Below, in pieces: positions 1-8,776 of a stretch of DNA of 64,000 nucleotides; position 1 is the stretch's first letter, and the number at the start of each line of letters is the position of its first letter. The position numbers were made by a program, and so were the translations under genes. Under the pieces are notes generated by a model, which saw only the letters and a list, made by a program, of their open reading frames with translations, ran no database searches and was not told where the DNA came from. Where the stretch lies: the NCBI GenBank assembly GCA_903848645.1, contig CAINGU010000098.1, positions 1 through 64,000 of the forward strand, written 5' to 3'. This DNA is from an uncultured cyanobacterium (lineage in GTDB: Bacteria > Cyanobacteriota > Cyanobacteriia > Cyanobacteriales > Nostocaceae).

Positions 1-642
1 AATAGAAGCATTCGATGTACTGATGGTATTGCCCGAACCATTTACTGTAAGCGTGTCTCCTTTTGCGCCATTGATGGTGTTTCCATCACCGATGATCGTT
101 TCTGTAAGATTAGCTCCTATATTGAATGTATTTCCAGAAGCGGTAATTTTATCGTTATTGGTTAAGTTAATCGTATTGCCGGTACCAATAATCGTATCTG
201 TTGCCCCAGCAGCAACCTTAAAGATATCTCCAGACGCAGTTATTATATCATTATTTGCTATGTTGATCGTCGCGCCAGAGTTGCTTACAGTAGCCGTTTG
301 GTTTGCAGCGAATGTATAGGTGGTTGGAGGCATAACATTAATGTTTAGATCGTAATAAGCTAGACTAGTCTTATTATTAGGATCCCAGAAACTATTGTCA
401 TGCTTGGAAATTTGAAAAATAAAATCACCTGGATTTCCCGAATAATTAGTATCAGGAGTGATAATCAATTGATATTTTCCAGTTGTTCTATCAATTTCAT
501 TGACCTTTACTGTTGTATGGGCTGGTTGTTTAATGATATCGAGTATCGTATAGGCATCTCGCATAGCAAAATCGCCCCACTGAATAAACGGGCCGATATT
601 GTAGACGTAGGAAGTATTTCCGGCAATGGTGATGGTATTCAT
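1..642 (-). CDS. 5' part of a repeat-rich, probable surface or extracellular protein (runs off the window)
   Basis: An open frame runs from an ATG at 642 to the window edge (214 codons, no stop), preceded by an AAGGA ribosome site. The first 110 or so residues look like a beta-sandwich or cadherin-like module (PDTNYSGNPGDFIF). Then a repeat of about 37 residues begins, with recurring elements such as NNDIITASGDIF, NNDKITASGNTF, GTGNTINL and GDGNTING. Regular short Asn/Gly/Thr-rich strands of this kind suggest a parallel beta-helix. There is no signal peptide, as is common for cyanobacterial type I-secreted proteins, but that export route is inference. No family can be named and the C-terminus is missing. 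The 840 gene is divergent. Confidence 0.7.
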   Translation of the reverse strand, partial: MNTITIAGNTSYVYNIGPFIQWGDFAMRDAYTILDIIKQPAHTTVKVNEIDRTTGKYQLIITPDTNYSGNPGDFIFQISKHDNSFWDPNNKTSLAYYDLNINVMPPTTYTFAANQTATVSNSGATINIANNDIITASGDIFKVAAGATDTIIGTGNTINLTNNDKITASGNTFNIGANLTETIIGDGNTINGAKGDTLTVNGSGNTISTSNASI

Positions 643-839
643 GTTGTTTTTCCTTGAGTAAGGTTTATACAATATTTGGTTATCAATATACAAAAAGACT
701 CTGGCGTGCGTCTAGACATAAATGGTGAGGAGTTGTATAAAAAAAGGTAAGAAAAAGTGAGGTGTTGGATAACTGGTTTGTCAAAAAATGCTATATTTCC
801 TCAATAATCAGTGCAAACTACGTTTAAAGGTCTTATTAC

Positions 840-3281
840 ATGAATATTGATGATGCGGTAAGCCTTGCTCGCACTATAATTGAGAACCATAATCAAAAAC
901 CCCTCAATGATTTACAGATGATTGTATTGAGAGGTGCTTTACAGCGTGATAGTTATAGTGTCATAGCTGAATCACGTAACTTTAGCGAAGGATATTGTAA
1001 ACAAGTCGCTACTAAGTTGTGGGAAATACTATCTTCAGCTTTGGGGATACAAATTACTAAAAAGAATGTCATCACCGTTATAGAAGAACAATTAAAAAAA
1101 CAACAGCAAAATATCCCTATTCTAGATATAGATATAGATATAAATAATAATCAACCACCTGATTTTGTCGGACGTAATGAAGATATTACTAATATCAATA
1201 ACCTAGTCAGGAAAGGTAAAAAAATCATTGTTATTCATGCAGCAGGAGGAGTAGGTAAAACAACTTTAGCCAAAAAATATCTATATAATCAAGGGTTTTA
1301 TTGTGTTTTACCACTAGAAATGGCTAAAGAACAAGAGAACATTATTAGCGTTGAGAGCGTAGTTGAAGAATGGCTTAGACAATACTTTCAAGAAGAACCA
1401 GGAAAAGAATTTGGTATTACACTCACAAGATTAAAACAACAATTGCAAAATCGCAAAGTTGGGATATTCATTGATAACTTAGAACCTGCACTAGATGAAA
1501 AAGGTAGGTTCATTAACAATCATATTAATTATGCAGCATTATTGAGAGCTTTAGCTGATTCAACTGTGAAGTCAGTTACCCTAATTACTACTAGAGAACG
1601 TTTGTGTGATGACAATGTTAATAATATTTATCATTATCCTTTAGATGTGTTGACTATGGAAGCATGGGAAGAATTTTTTGCATCTCACAAAATCAAGATT
1701 GATATTCCCTCATTAGCAGAAATGCACAAAATTTATGGAGGTAATGCAAAAGCTATAGATATCCTGCTTGGGGTAATACAAACAGATTATGAAGGGGATA
1801 TGGCTGTTTATTGGAAAAACAATTTTACCAAGGTAGAAACAGAATTAAAAAATTTGGTTGAAAGTCAATTTAACCGATTGCAAAGTTGTAAGCTAGAATC
1901 TAATAAATTAGCTTATAAATTATTGTGTCGTTTAGGATGTTATCGCTATCAGGATGTACCACAACTTTCTCAAGACGCACTAATAGCTTTACTGTGGGAT
2001 ATTCCTGATCATCAAGAGCATATTGATGTAATTCAATCTTTACGAAATCGGCGTTTGTTTGAATTTAAAAATGGATATTACTGGTTACATCCAATGATTA
2101 GAGAAGAGAGTATAAAAAGGTTAAAAGAAAGTGGAGAATGGGAAGAAGTTAACCGAAAAGCAGCTAAATTTTGGCAGAGTAGTGTTAAAACAATTGAAAC
2201 TGTAGAGGATGCAAAAAAAGCTTTTGAAGCTTATCATCATTATGTTTCTATTAATGACTTGGAACAAGCTGGATATATAATTGTAGAACCTAGAGATAGC
2301 TCATGGGGAATTGACGAATATCTTGGCCGTTCATTTTATAGATTGGGATTATTAATGCCAGTTATATCTGCAATAAATCTAGTTGAAGAATACATAAATT
2401 CCGAAAAATTATTAGCAAATTTATATAATATTGCAGGAGACTTATACCATTTATTAGGAAATGTAAATGAAGCAATTAATTACCTTAATAAATCACTTGA
2501 ATTTGTAAATAATTCGCCAGTGAGGTTAGAAAATAATAAAGCAGATATAAATTTTCAGGATGATATTGAATTACTCGAAGATAAAGCAAAATTTAATTTA
2601 TGTCTTTGTAATATAGATATTTTGAATATGCAAGAAGCACTGGATAATTTAGAAAGCTTTCAAATATCGTTAGAATACAGAATAAAAATAAAAGGTGAAA
2701 CTATATATCTAAGGGCGTGGAGGGTGATAATATGGGTTTATTTAGCTTTTTTATATTCTTGGGTTAATTCAGAAGAAAAATTAGCTCTTGCTGAATCTCT
2801 TGCAGCAAGGGTATCTCATAGTTTAGATAATAATATTAAATTAACTTCATGGGGTAACGGATATGCCTTAATTATTCTAGGTCTAACTTACAAAAATTTA
2901 GAAAAGATTGAAAAATCCACTAGAATGTATTATAAAGCGATAGAATTTGCTAAAAAAAGTAAATATACTCAGGTTGGAGCTAAGGCTTTAACTGGTTTAG
3001 CAGAACTTTATCGAATACAGAATAATTTTGAAGAAGCACTTTCCAAACATTCAGAATCAATAAAAATATTAGATAAAATCGGTACTAAATGTGATTTAGC
3101 AGAAGCATACTTCCAACAAGGCTTAACATATCAGAAAATGGGTGAATTTGAAAACAGTCAGGTCAATTTTGATAAAGCAATAGAATTATTTACAGAAATG
3201 GAAGCACCCAAGCAAGTTGAGAAAGTTGAAAAAAGGAAAATTCAAAATTTACTCCTGAATACTTCACAAGCGATCGCTTGA
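840..3281 (+). CDS. STAND/NB-ARC ATPase with vMAP-type N-terminal HTH and C-terminal TPRs
   Basis: An 813-residue protein. Residues 1-85 match the small helical domain seen at the N-terminus of many cyanobacterial STAND proteins (vWA-MoxR-associated protein N-terminal HTH), with the features SYSVIAES and LWEILSSALG. The NTPase follows: FVGR at about 109, Walker A GGVGKT at 136-141, a Walker B-like strand (VGIFIDNL) near 205, and a sensor-like TTRE near 250. The usual GLPLA motif is replaced by GGNAKA. A winged-helix-like region leads into about 400 residues of helical TPR-like repeats (for example AEAYFQQGLTYQKMGEFENS). Family members are signal-sensing switches, some of them antiphage; the trigger here is unknown. 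No effector domain such as TIR, CHAT or protease is visible, so the N-terminal HTH may recruit a partner. Confidence 0.88.
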   Translation: MNIDDAVSLARTIIENHNQKPLNDLQMIVLRGALQRDSYSVIAESRNFSEGYCKQVATKLWEILSSALGIQITKKNVITVIEEQLKKQQQNIPILDIDIDINNNQPPDFVGRNEDITNINNLVRKGKKIIVIHAAGGVGKTTLAKKYLYNQGFYCVLPLEMAKEQENIISVESVVEEWLRQYFQEEPGKEFGITLTRLKQQLQNRKVGIFIDNLEPALDEKGRFINNHINYAALLRALADSTVKSVTLITTRERLCDDNVNNIYHYPLDVLTMEAWEEFFASHKIKIDIPSLAEMHKIYGGNAKAIDILLGVIQTDYEGDMAVYWKNNFTKVETELKNLVESQFNRLQSCKLESNKLAYKLLCRLGCYRYQDVPQLSQDALIALLWDIPDHQEHIDVIQSLRNRRLFEFKNGYYWLHPMIREESIKRLKESGEWEEVNRKAAKFWQSSVKTIETVEDAKKAFEAYHHYVSINDLEQAGYIIVEPRDSSWGIDEYLGRSFYRLGLLMPVISAINLVEEYINSEKLLANLYNIAGDLYHLLGNVNEAINYLNKSLEFVNNSPVRLENNKADINFQDDIELLEDKAKFNLCLCNIDILNMQEALDNLESFQISLEYRIKIKGETIYLRAWRVIIWVYLAFLYSWVNSEEKLALAESLAARVSHSLDNNIKLTSWGNGYALIILGLTYKNLEKIEKSTRMYYKAIEFAKKSKYTQVGAKALTGLAELYRIQNNFEEALSKHSESIKILDKIGTKCDLAEAYFQQGLTYQKMGEFENSQVNFDKAIELFTEMEAPKQVEKVEKRKIQNLLLNTSQAIA

Positions 3282-3335
3282 TCTTGAGGAATGATGGTAA
3301 AATGACCTTAACCAACTCTGTAAGGAGTTTTCTGT

Positions 3336-3560
3336 ATGACCAACGTTACTTACGATGAACTCTTTGGAGCAGTATTAACTCTGCCTCCTCTATATAGAGC
3401 AATGCTTGCTGAACATCTCCTCAAAAGCCTTGATGAAATTAATCCTGAAGTTGAAGCTGGTTGGGAAAAAAAAATTACGAATCGGATAAAAGCGATTGAT
3501 GAAGGTAAAGTTACGTTAGTCTCATCTGATGAAGTATTGCAAAGACTAAGGAATCGGTGA
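3336..3560 (+). CDS. Putative addiction-module antitoxin (Unstab_antitox family)
   Basis: A 74-residue protein with the shape of the PF09720/TIGR02574 antitoxin family: an N-terminal helix pair with LPPLYRAMLAEHLLKSL, then EVEAGWEKKITNRIKAIDEGKV, and a short C-terminal tail that would hold the toxin. AAGGAG lies 7-12 bases before the ATG. The stop overlaps the start of the downstream toxin remnant (TGATG), the usual coupling in these modules. It lies 55 bp after the STAND ATPase on the same strand. Because the toxin frame is cut short, this antitoxin is now an orphan; it could still act on a toxin elsewhere in the genome. Confidence 0.85.
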   Translation: MTNVTYDELFGAVLTLPPLYRAMLAEHLLKSLDEINPEVEAGWEKKITNRIKAIDEGKVTLVSSDEVLQRLRNR

Positions 3561-3634
3561 TGTTTCTTGAATTCGATCCTCATGCACAAATAGAACTTGA
3601 ATTTGAGTTTGTTATAGTTGATTTCTGGCTTTAA
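3560..3634 (+). pseudogene. Truncated RelE/ParE-type toxin remnant
   Basis: Starting at the ATG that overlaps the antitoxin stop is a 24-codon frame, MFLEFDPHAQIELE followed by FEFVIVDFWL and a stop. The first 14 residues match the typical start of toxins paired with this antitoxin family. After that the similarity stops, and the frame runs into the 3' end of the convergent DUF58 gene. About 70 further residues would be expected. I read this as a deletion remnant. A coincidental short ORF is possible but less likely given the TGATG coupling. Confidence 0.6.
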
Positions 3635-4931
3635 GTTGTAAATATCTATCCACCAATTGTTCAGAAATTTGATTTGCTGGTGCGTCAAGAACTAATACAC
3701 CTTTTTGTTTTAATTGAGCAAAAGCCAGTTGTCTTTGTGCTAATAAATCTATTGCAACTGCGCGAATATAAGATTGTGTAGCATCTTCAGTAAAAGTATG
3801 TGCTAAATTATCAACTTGAGGATCTCGGAGGGTGACGCAAAAGGGTAAATAGCGGGGTGCGAGTCTGGTAAGGGCTGCGAGAAGTTCAGAGGAAGCGGTG
3901 ATATCAACTAAGTCCGTAATGATGACTACTAACGCCCTGCGGGTTTGTTGTTTGACGACATGGGTAACTGCACCTAAATAATCAGATTCGAGTAATTCTG
4001 GTTGAATGGGGGTGAGTTTATCAATAAGTTGATTGAGGTGATTTTGTCCGCGTTCTGGGGGTATCCACGTATGTAATTTGTTGTCAAATATACCAACGCC
4101 AACGCGATCGCCTCTGTGTAATCCTGCTAATGCTAGGGATAATGTGGTATTTAAACCCCAGTCAAATCGTTGTAAACCTTGGACTTTTGCTGTCATCAAT
4201 CTGCCACGATCTAATAATATTAATAATGTTTGTTCTTGTTCTGGTTCTAAAACTCTGACTAGGGGACCTGTGTTTCCGTAACTACGTCTAGCGGTAGCTT
4301 TCCAATCAATAAAGCGTAAATCATCACCGCTGCGATAGTTCCGCAATTCTGCAAATTCTGTACCTATACCCATTTGCCGAACTTTGCGAATAGAACCAGA
4401 TGATTGTAATGTCAGACGAATAGAGAGCGATCGCAATCCCACTAAATCAGGATATACTTTCACCTGTGTATTCTGGGGAATTTGCCAATCATGCCACACT
4501 AACCCCCAGATTCCTAACTGTCGCACTTGGATATTTCCCCAAGAAAACTCTCCTCGTTGATTTGGGTAAACAGTGTAAGTTAATTCTTGGCTTTGATTAG
4601 CATTAATATTAGCTGTAACTGTAGTTGTAGAAACAGTAAATTCTGATGGGTAGTAATCGCGGATTTTAATAACTGCATCAGTTTTTCCAGCTTGAACTTT
4701 GAATATGACTGGATTATCTCTACCAATAGATAAACGTGAAGGTAATTCGCGGGTAATTTCTACGCGCTTTGCTTTCATTCCCCAACCGTCAACTATCATT
4801 AAAGTCAAAACGGTAATATCAAATAAAAAAGTGATGATTATGGTTTGATAAATTCCCAAAATCATAGATAGAATTGGGGTGATAAATATTCCCGCAATTA
4901 ATAAAAAATAAATTTTTTTCGATGGAATCAT
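3612..4931 (-). CDS. DUF58 domain membrane protein of a MoxR operon
   Basis: About 439 residues from the ATG at 4931 (IPSKKIYFLLIAGIF). A longer frame opens at 4973, but its first 14 codons lie in a low-complexity intergenic repeat (GCAAAGAGGCAAAGG), so 4931 is preferred. Two hydrophobic segments occupy residues 5-50, followed by a beta-rich region. The DUF58 signature GTEFAELRNYRSGDDLR with FIDWKATAR lies about two fifths of the way in, followed by a vWA-like fold (LLILLDRGRLM). It is the last gene of a four-gene minus-strand operon with MoxR, DUF4350 and DUF4129. Such sets are thought to assemble or quality-control envelope protein complexes; no substrate can be named here. Confidence 0.9.
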   Translation of the reverse strand: MIPSKKIYFLLIAGIFITPILSMILGIYQTIIITFLFDITVLTLMIVDGWGMKAKRVEITRELPSRLSIGRDNPVIFKVQAGKTDAVIKIRDYYPSEFTVSTTTVTANINANQSQELTYTVYPNQRGEFSWGNIQVRQLGIWGLVWHDWQIPQNTQVKVYPDLVGLRSLSIRLTLQSSGSIRKVRQMGIGTEFAELRNYRSGDDLRFIDWKATARRSYGNTGPLVRVLEPEQEQTLLILLDRGRLMTAKVQGLQRFDWGLNTTLSLALAGLHRGDRVGVGIFDNKLHTWIPPERGQNHLNQLIDKLTPIQPELLESDYLGAVTHVVKQQTRRALVVIITDLVDITASSELLAALTRLAPRYLPFCVTLRDPQVDNLAHTFTEDATQSYIRAVAIDLLAQRQLAFAQLKQKGVLVLDAPANQISEQLVDRYLQLKARNQL

Positions 4932-4990
4932 GATTTTTGTTTCGCGCAAAGAGGCAAAGGAGCAAAGACGCAAAGAAGAAATGGATTCTA

Positions 4991-5944
4991 TTATCTAGGA
5001 ACAGGAACTTGATTAATTACCGCTGCAACTACCGCATCAATTTGTAAACCATCTAGCATTGCTTCCGGTTTCAATAATAAGCGGTGACGCAATAAGGGTG
5101 AAGCCACTGATTTTACATCATCTGGGGTGACAAAACTCCTGCCTGATAACCAAGCAGCAGCTTGAGAAGTTTGCAACCAAGCACCCGCAGCGCGAGGAGA
5201 TGCACCTAAAGCTAAATCAGGATATTGACGAGATTTTCTGACGATTTCTAATAAATAATCAACTATTGTTTCTGATACTTGAACCTGTTTTACAGATTGT
5301 CTGGCTTGCAAAATCTCAGCTACTGTAGTGATAGGTTTTAAATTGGCAATATCTGAACGTTTAGCAGCAAAACCAGATTGACGATTTAATAACATTTGTT
5401 TTTCGGCTGCTTGTTCTGGGTAATCAACAATTAACTTAAACAAAAACCGATCTAATTGTGCTTCTGGTAAGGGATAAGTTCCTTCAAATTCTAGGGGGTT
5501 TTGTGTGGCAATTACCCAAAATAAATCAGGTAAAGGTAAACTTTCCCCATCTAAGGTAACTTGCATTTCTTCCATTGCTTCCAAGAGTGCAGCTTGGGTT
5601 TTTGGAGGAGTGCGGTTAATTTCATCTGCTAAAAGAATTTCTGTAAATACGGGACCTTTTTTTAATGTAAAATCGCGGGTATTTAAGTCAAAGATATTTG
5701 TCCCAGTAATATCTGACGGGAGAACATCTGGTGTTAGTTGAATGCGACGAAAATCGGATTGAATTAATTGTGCCAATACTTTCACTAAAAGAGTTTTTCC
5801 TGTGCCGGGAACTCCTTCTAAAATAATATGTCCACCTGCTAACAAGGCGATTAATGTCTGTTTAATCAGAGAAGATTGTCCGACAACTATTTGATTAATT
5901 GCTTTTCCCAGATTAATTAAGACGGAATTATTAGTTTCACTCAT
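4991..5944 (-). CDS. MoxR-family AAA+ ATPase
   Basis: A 317-residue AAA_3 ATPase of the usual MoxR length. Walker A is GVPGTGKT at residues 44-51, Walker B is LLADEINR at about 107, followed by PPKTQAALLEAMEE and the sensor 1 region WVIATQNP. The C-terminal lid has SPRAAGAWLQ and FVTPDDVK. MoxR ATPases act with vWA-containing DUF58 partners to remodel target complexes, and the DUF58 gene lies immediately downstream, 59 bp away. The substrate is unknown. Confidence 0.95.
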   Translation of the reverse strand: MSETNNSVLINLGKAINQIVVGQSSLIKQTLIALLAGGHIILEGVPGTGKTLLVKVLAQLIQSDFRRIQLTPDVLPSDITGTNIFDLNTRDFTLKKGPVFTEILLADEINRTPPKTQAALLEAMEEMQVTLDGESLPLPDLFWVIATQNPLEFEGTYPLPEAQLDRFLFKLIVDYPEQAAEKQMLLNRQSGFAAKRSDIANLKPITTVAEILQARQSVKQVQVSETIVDYLLEIVRKSRQYPDLALGASPRAAGAWLQTSQAAAWLSGRSFVTPDDVKSVASPLLRHRLLLKPEAMLDGLQIDAVVAAVINQVPVPR

Positions 5945-5997
5945 ATTGATAAATCACTCACACACAAAAAAAGAAATAGAAAGAGATTTTGAGAAAT

Positions 5998-7086
5998 TTA
6001 ATTTTTAGTTTCTCGTAAATTACGCCATTTCCTCAACCAGTTTATCAGTTCTCGTTCAGTTATTCGGCGTTTTTGTAATGGTAGTTGTAATACTGTATTA
6101 AGTATTTCTGTATTATTTCCTGTTTGTTCTTCCCAGATTTTGAGTAAAGTCTGATTGTCTAGGGGAATTTGACTTAAACCCAAAGTTTGCTGAAGTTGGA
6201 TTTGTTCTGCTTTTCCCAGCATTTCGACAACAAAATCACTAGATTCTGCTTTTTGGAGAACTCCCGCTAAAGCTTGAATATAAGCTTGACTGTTATCTAT
6301 AGCGATTATCTCCAAGGTTGCTGGTTTACCAAAACGGCGATTTTCCGCCCAAACCAATACCAATAATAGGACAATTAACTGGATAAGAGCCGGTAATAGG
6401 GGAGTTTTTGCAAAGTAATTAAATAAACTGTCTTCTCCCGCTTCTTTTTTGGCATCTTTGTCTTTATAGCCATGTATATATTCGTCCACAAATACTTTCT
6501 GACTATTTTTGGTGACTAAATCTGCTAATAATTTAAAATTGCCTTCATGATTTTGATAGGCATTAGCAGCTAAATATGGTGTTGTCACTAAAATTACTTT
6601 TCCCTTACCGTATTCTTTCTGCCAAATCACTGCTCCAAATGCGTCTTTTAGTATGAATTGTTCTTCTTTTAACGCATCATGTCGGCGACGGGTATCAATC
6701 TTTACTTTTCCAAAGGTTGATTGCTGCTGGGTACTAAATGCTGCTGCTGTGACTGGTTGTTTAATTCCCAAAATTACTAAGTTATTACCTTTTTTTACCC
6801 ATTCTTCTTGTTGTGGATCTGTTTCTATGTTTTTAAGGGTGCTGTGAATTTGTAATAAGGTAACAGGGTCTTTTGTGATTGGTAAATCACTAAATGGTTT
6901 TTGCCAACGCTGAATACTGATATTTTTATCTTGCATAAAAGCATACCACACACCATAACCATTGGGGGCGCGATTATAAGTAGAACCACTAGTTATTTGG
7001 GTGCTGGAGGCTGCTATAGTGGTCAGTAAGATAATCACGGCTAAGACTATCGCACCTAACCAAGCAAGGCGCTGATTGCGTTTCAT
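5998..7086 (-). CDS. DUF4350 domain membrane protein
   Basis: A 362-residue protein with an N-terminal transmembrane segment (residues 8-25, LAWLGAIVLAVIILL), then a soluble domain beginning SGSTYNRAPNGYGVWYAF, where DUF4350 proteins start. The domain looks like a GATase-like alpha/beta fold (VTLLQIHST, NNLVILGI, GKGKVILVTTPYLAAN). A second membrane segment lies near residues 232-248 (LIQLIVLLLVLVWAENRRFG), followed by a cytoplasmic helical tail. It lies between DUF4129 and MoxR in the operon, a standard arrangement. Its biochemical role is unknown. Confidence 0.85.
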   Translation of the reverse strand: MKRNQRLAWLGAIVLAVIILLTTIAASSTQITSGSTYNRAPNGYGVWYAFMQDKNISIQRWQKPFSDLPITKDPVTLLQIHSTLKNIETDPQQEEWVKKGNNLVILGIKQPVTAAAFSTQQQSTFGKVKIDTRRRHDALKEEQFILKDAFGAVIWQKEYGKGKVILVTTPYLAANAYQNHEGNFKLLADLVTKNSQKVFVDEYIHGYKDKDAKKEAGEDSLFNYFAKTPLLPALIQLIVLLLVLVWAENRRFGKPATLEIIAIDNSQAYIQALAGVLQKAESSDFVVEMLGKAEQIQLQQTLGLSQIPLDNQTLLKIWEEQTGNNTEILNTVLQLPLQKRRITERELINWLRKWRNLRETKN

Positions 7087-7190
7087 GATTTATCCGTATT
7101 AATATGGAAATTATTGATATTTTTGATCATTGTAATGGCAATATTTGCTGAGATAGGATTGAATGAGGGACAAAACTTACAAAAAATCAT

Positions 7191-7820
7191 TCAGTATAGA
7201 AAGAGACTTTTACTCCTGACTCCTAACTCCTGAATGCTGTTATAAGCTTGCCAACATTGTTGATAATTTTCTGCTAACATCTCATCATTACCAAAGCACA
7301 ATTGCTCATGGGTGTTAATCAATGTTTGATATGGTTGGATGAGAGTGACGGAGGATTTGAGTAATTGTAGATATTCTCCATCTGTACGGCTGGGTTCTTG
7401 CAGAGCGATCGCTTGTTCATGTAATTGCTGTAACATTGCTAAATAGAGACAACGGCAAGCTTCTGTGTAATTATACTGTCGGTTAAATCCCTGAGCTTGG
7501 GTTAATAATAGGGAAATAGATGTTTCCCTAGAATCAGCTTTGGTTCTAGAACTCGTAGAATTACTAATTGCATTTAGCCAAGCATAGATATATGGATTAA
7601 ATTCTCGCCATAATCGCCAACCTATCCACACCACGAATACACCCAAAACTAACCAAAACAGGATTTTTAATAACTCACCTAACCAGGGACTGATTGACCA
7701 ACCAGGGGGTAATTCTGGTAAAGTTTTTTGAAACCGGGAAAATTGGTATTCTACCCATTCTCCTACTTGTTGTTGGAATAAAGAAAACTGCCAAGCCCAA
7801 TTTGTTTTTTCATTCATCAT
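7191..7820 (-). CDS. DUF4129 domain membrane protein, first gene of the MoxR operon
   Basis: A 209-residue protein with one membrane segment (about 50-68, ILFWLVLGVFVVWIGWRLW) and a C-terminal helical DUF4129-like domain (YTEACRCLYLAMLQQLHEQ, then DGEYLQLL and YQTLINTHEQLCFG). The start is one of two adjacent ATGs at 7820/7817. It heads the operon 7820 to 3612 and diverges from the NADAR gene 90 bp away, so that gap should hold both promoters. The last five or so residues run into a degenerate TGACTCC repeat, so the C-terminus may have been altered by repeat insertion. Confidence 0.8.
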   Translation of the reverse strand: MMNEKTNWAWQFSLFQQQVGEWVEYQFSRFQKTLPELPPGWSISPWLGELLKILFWLVLGVFVVWIGWRLWREFNPYIYAWLNAISNSTSSRTKADSRETSISLLLTQAQGFNRQYNYTEACRCLYLAMLQQLHEQAIALQEPSRTDGEYLQLLKSSVTLIQPYQTLINTHEQLCFGNDEMLAENYQQCWQAYNSIQELGVRSKSLFLY

Positions 7821-7909
7821 CTGTAGACATATAACAGAATGGCTGAATCTATCATTTATTTGTATTATTACTGCTAAAGCTAATGTTAGTATAAAAGAGA
7901 AATTTGCAA

Positions 7910-8389
7910 ATGACTATTTACTTTTATAAGGTTTCCCAGCCCTATGGCTGTTTTTCTAACTTTTCTCCCCACGGGATTGACATCGCAGGTACTTACTGGC
8001 CAACGGTTGAGCATTATTATCAAGGACAAAAGTTTGTCGGTAGTCCAGATGCCCCAATTATACCTTTAATCCACGCTGCTACCACTCCTGAACAAGCGGC
8101 TGCGTTAGGGCGTTGTCAAACTCGCCGTCTTCGTCTAGATTGGGAATTAGTCAAAACTCAAGTGATGCGGGTTGCTGTTCTGAAAAAGTTTATGACTCAT
8201 CCTGAAATCAGAGAAGTATTATTAATTACGGGTGATGAAATACTAGTAGAAGAGTCACCTACAGATTATTTCTGGGGCTGTGGTGCAGATCGCACAGGAG
8301 AAAATCACTTAGGTAAAATCCTCATGAGTGTGCGTGCCGAAATACGCGCCTTATTTCCTTTAGCAGTATCTTTATCAATAGAAGAATAA
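7910..8389 (+). CDS. NADAR family protein (YbiA-like)
   Basis: About 159 residues. The ATG at 7910 is preferred over a TTG two codons earlier. NADAR signatures are clear: GCFSNFSPHGI near the N-terminus, WPTVEHYYQGQKF, AAALGR, and DYFWGCGADRTGENHLGKIL near the C-terminus. Family members (E. coli YbiA, RibX-type) are N-glycosidases acting on damaged riboflavin intermediates, and some reverse ADP-ribosylation of DNA. Which substrate applies here cannot be told from sequence. It is monocistronic and divergent from the MoxR operon. Confidence 0.92.
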   Translation: MTIYFYKVSQPYGCFSNFSPHGIDIAGTYWPTVEHYYQGQKFVGSPDAPIIPLIHAATTPEQAAALGRCQTRRLRLDWELVKTQVMRVAVLKKFMTHPEIREVLLITGDEILVEESPTDYFWGCGADRTGENHLGKILMSVRAEIRALFPLAVSLSIEE

Positions 8390-8776
8390 AGATAGATAGA
8401 ACTCATATTTGATCAAGCCTCTACTTTACGCTTAAAAAACGACTTACCCATCTAATACAACACGGCGTAAATAAAACAACCATTCTCAATCACCAAAAGG
8501 CTTACGCCATATTACTTTTGACTTTTGACTTTTGACTTTTGACTTCCGCCTTGCGGTACTAGCTTCCCTGTTCCCTGCTGTCTGAAAATGTACTTTAGTA
8601 ATATTACTGAATTTAGATAAGAAATATATCTACATAATCAATATGCTAAACTTAGTATAAAATTATTATAAGTTTTATTGAAGATAAAAATCCTAAATTT
8701 ACAAATTTATAGGATATAAACTTTTATTAGGGGCTATTTAGTAAAAATTTATATTTGCGATGGGTGAAGATAAGCA
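8390..8776. other. Intergenic region with TTTTGAC tandem repeat
   Basis: A 387-bp gap without a credible gene. It holds 4.6 copies of ACTTTTG (8514-8545), a CCGCCTTGCGG mini-palindrome, and then about 190 bp of very AT-rich DNA directly before the phytochrome kinase, which should contain its promoter. I could not assign specific promoter boxes. Confidence 0.5.
8514..8545. repeat. STRR heptamer array, ACTTTTG x 4.6
   Basis: Four full copies and a partial copy of the heptamer ACTTTTG in tandem, typical of the short tandemly repeated repetitive sequences of filamentous cyanobacteria. It is intergenic. Confidence 0.9.

Noticed and set aside
4932-4973. N-terminal extension of the DUF58 frame
   Set aside because: It translates the low-complexity repeat GCAAAGAGGCAAAGG and has no family match; the ATG at 4931 starts the hydrophobic leader.
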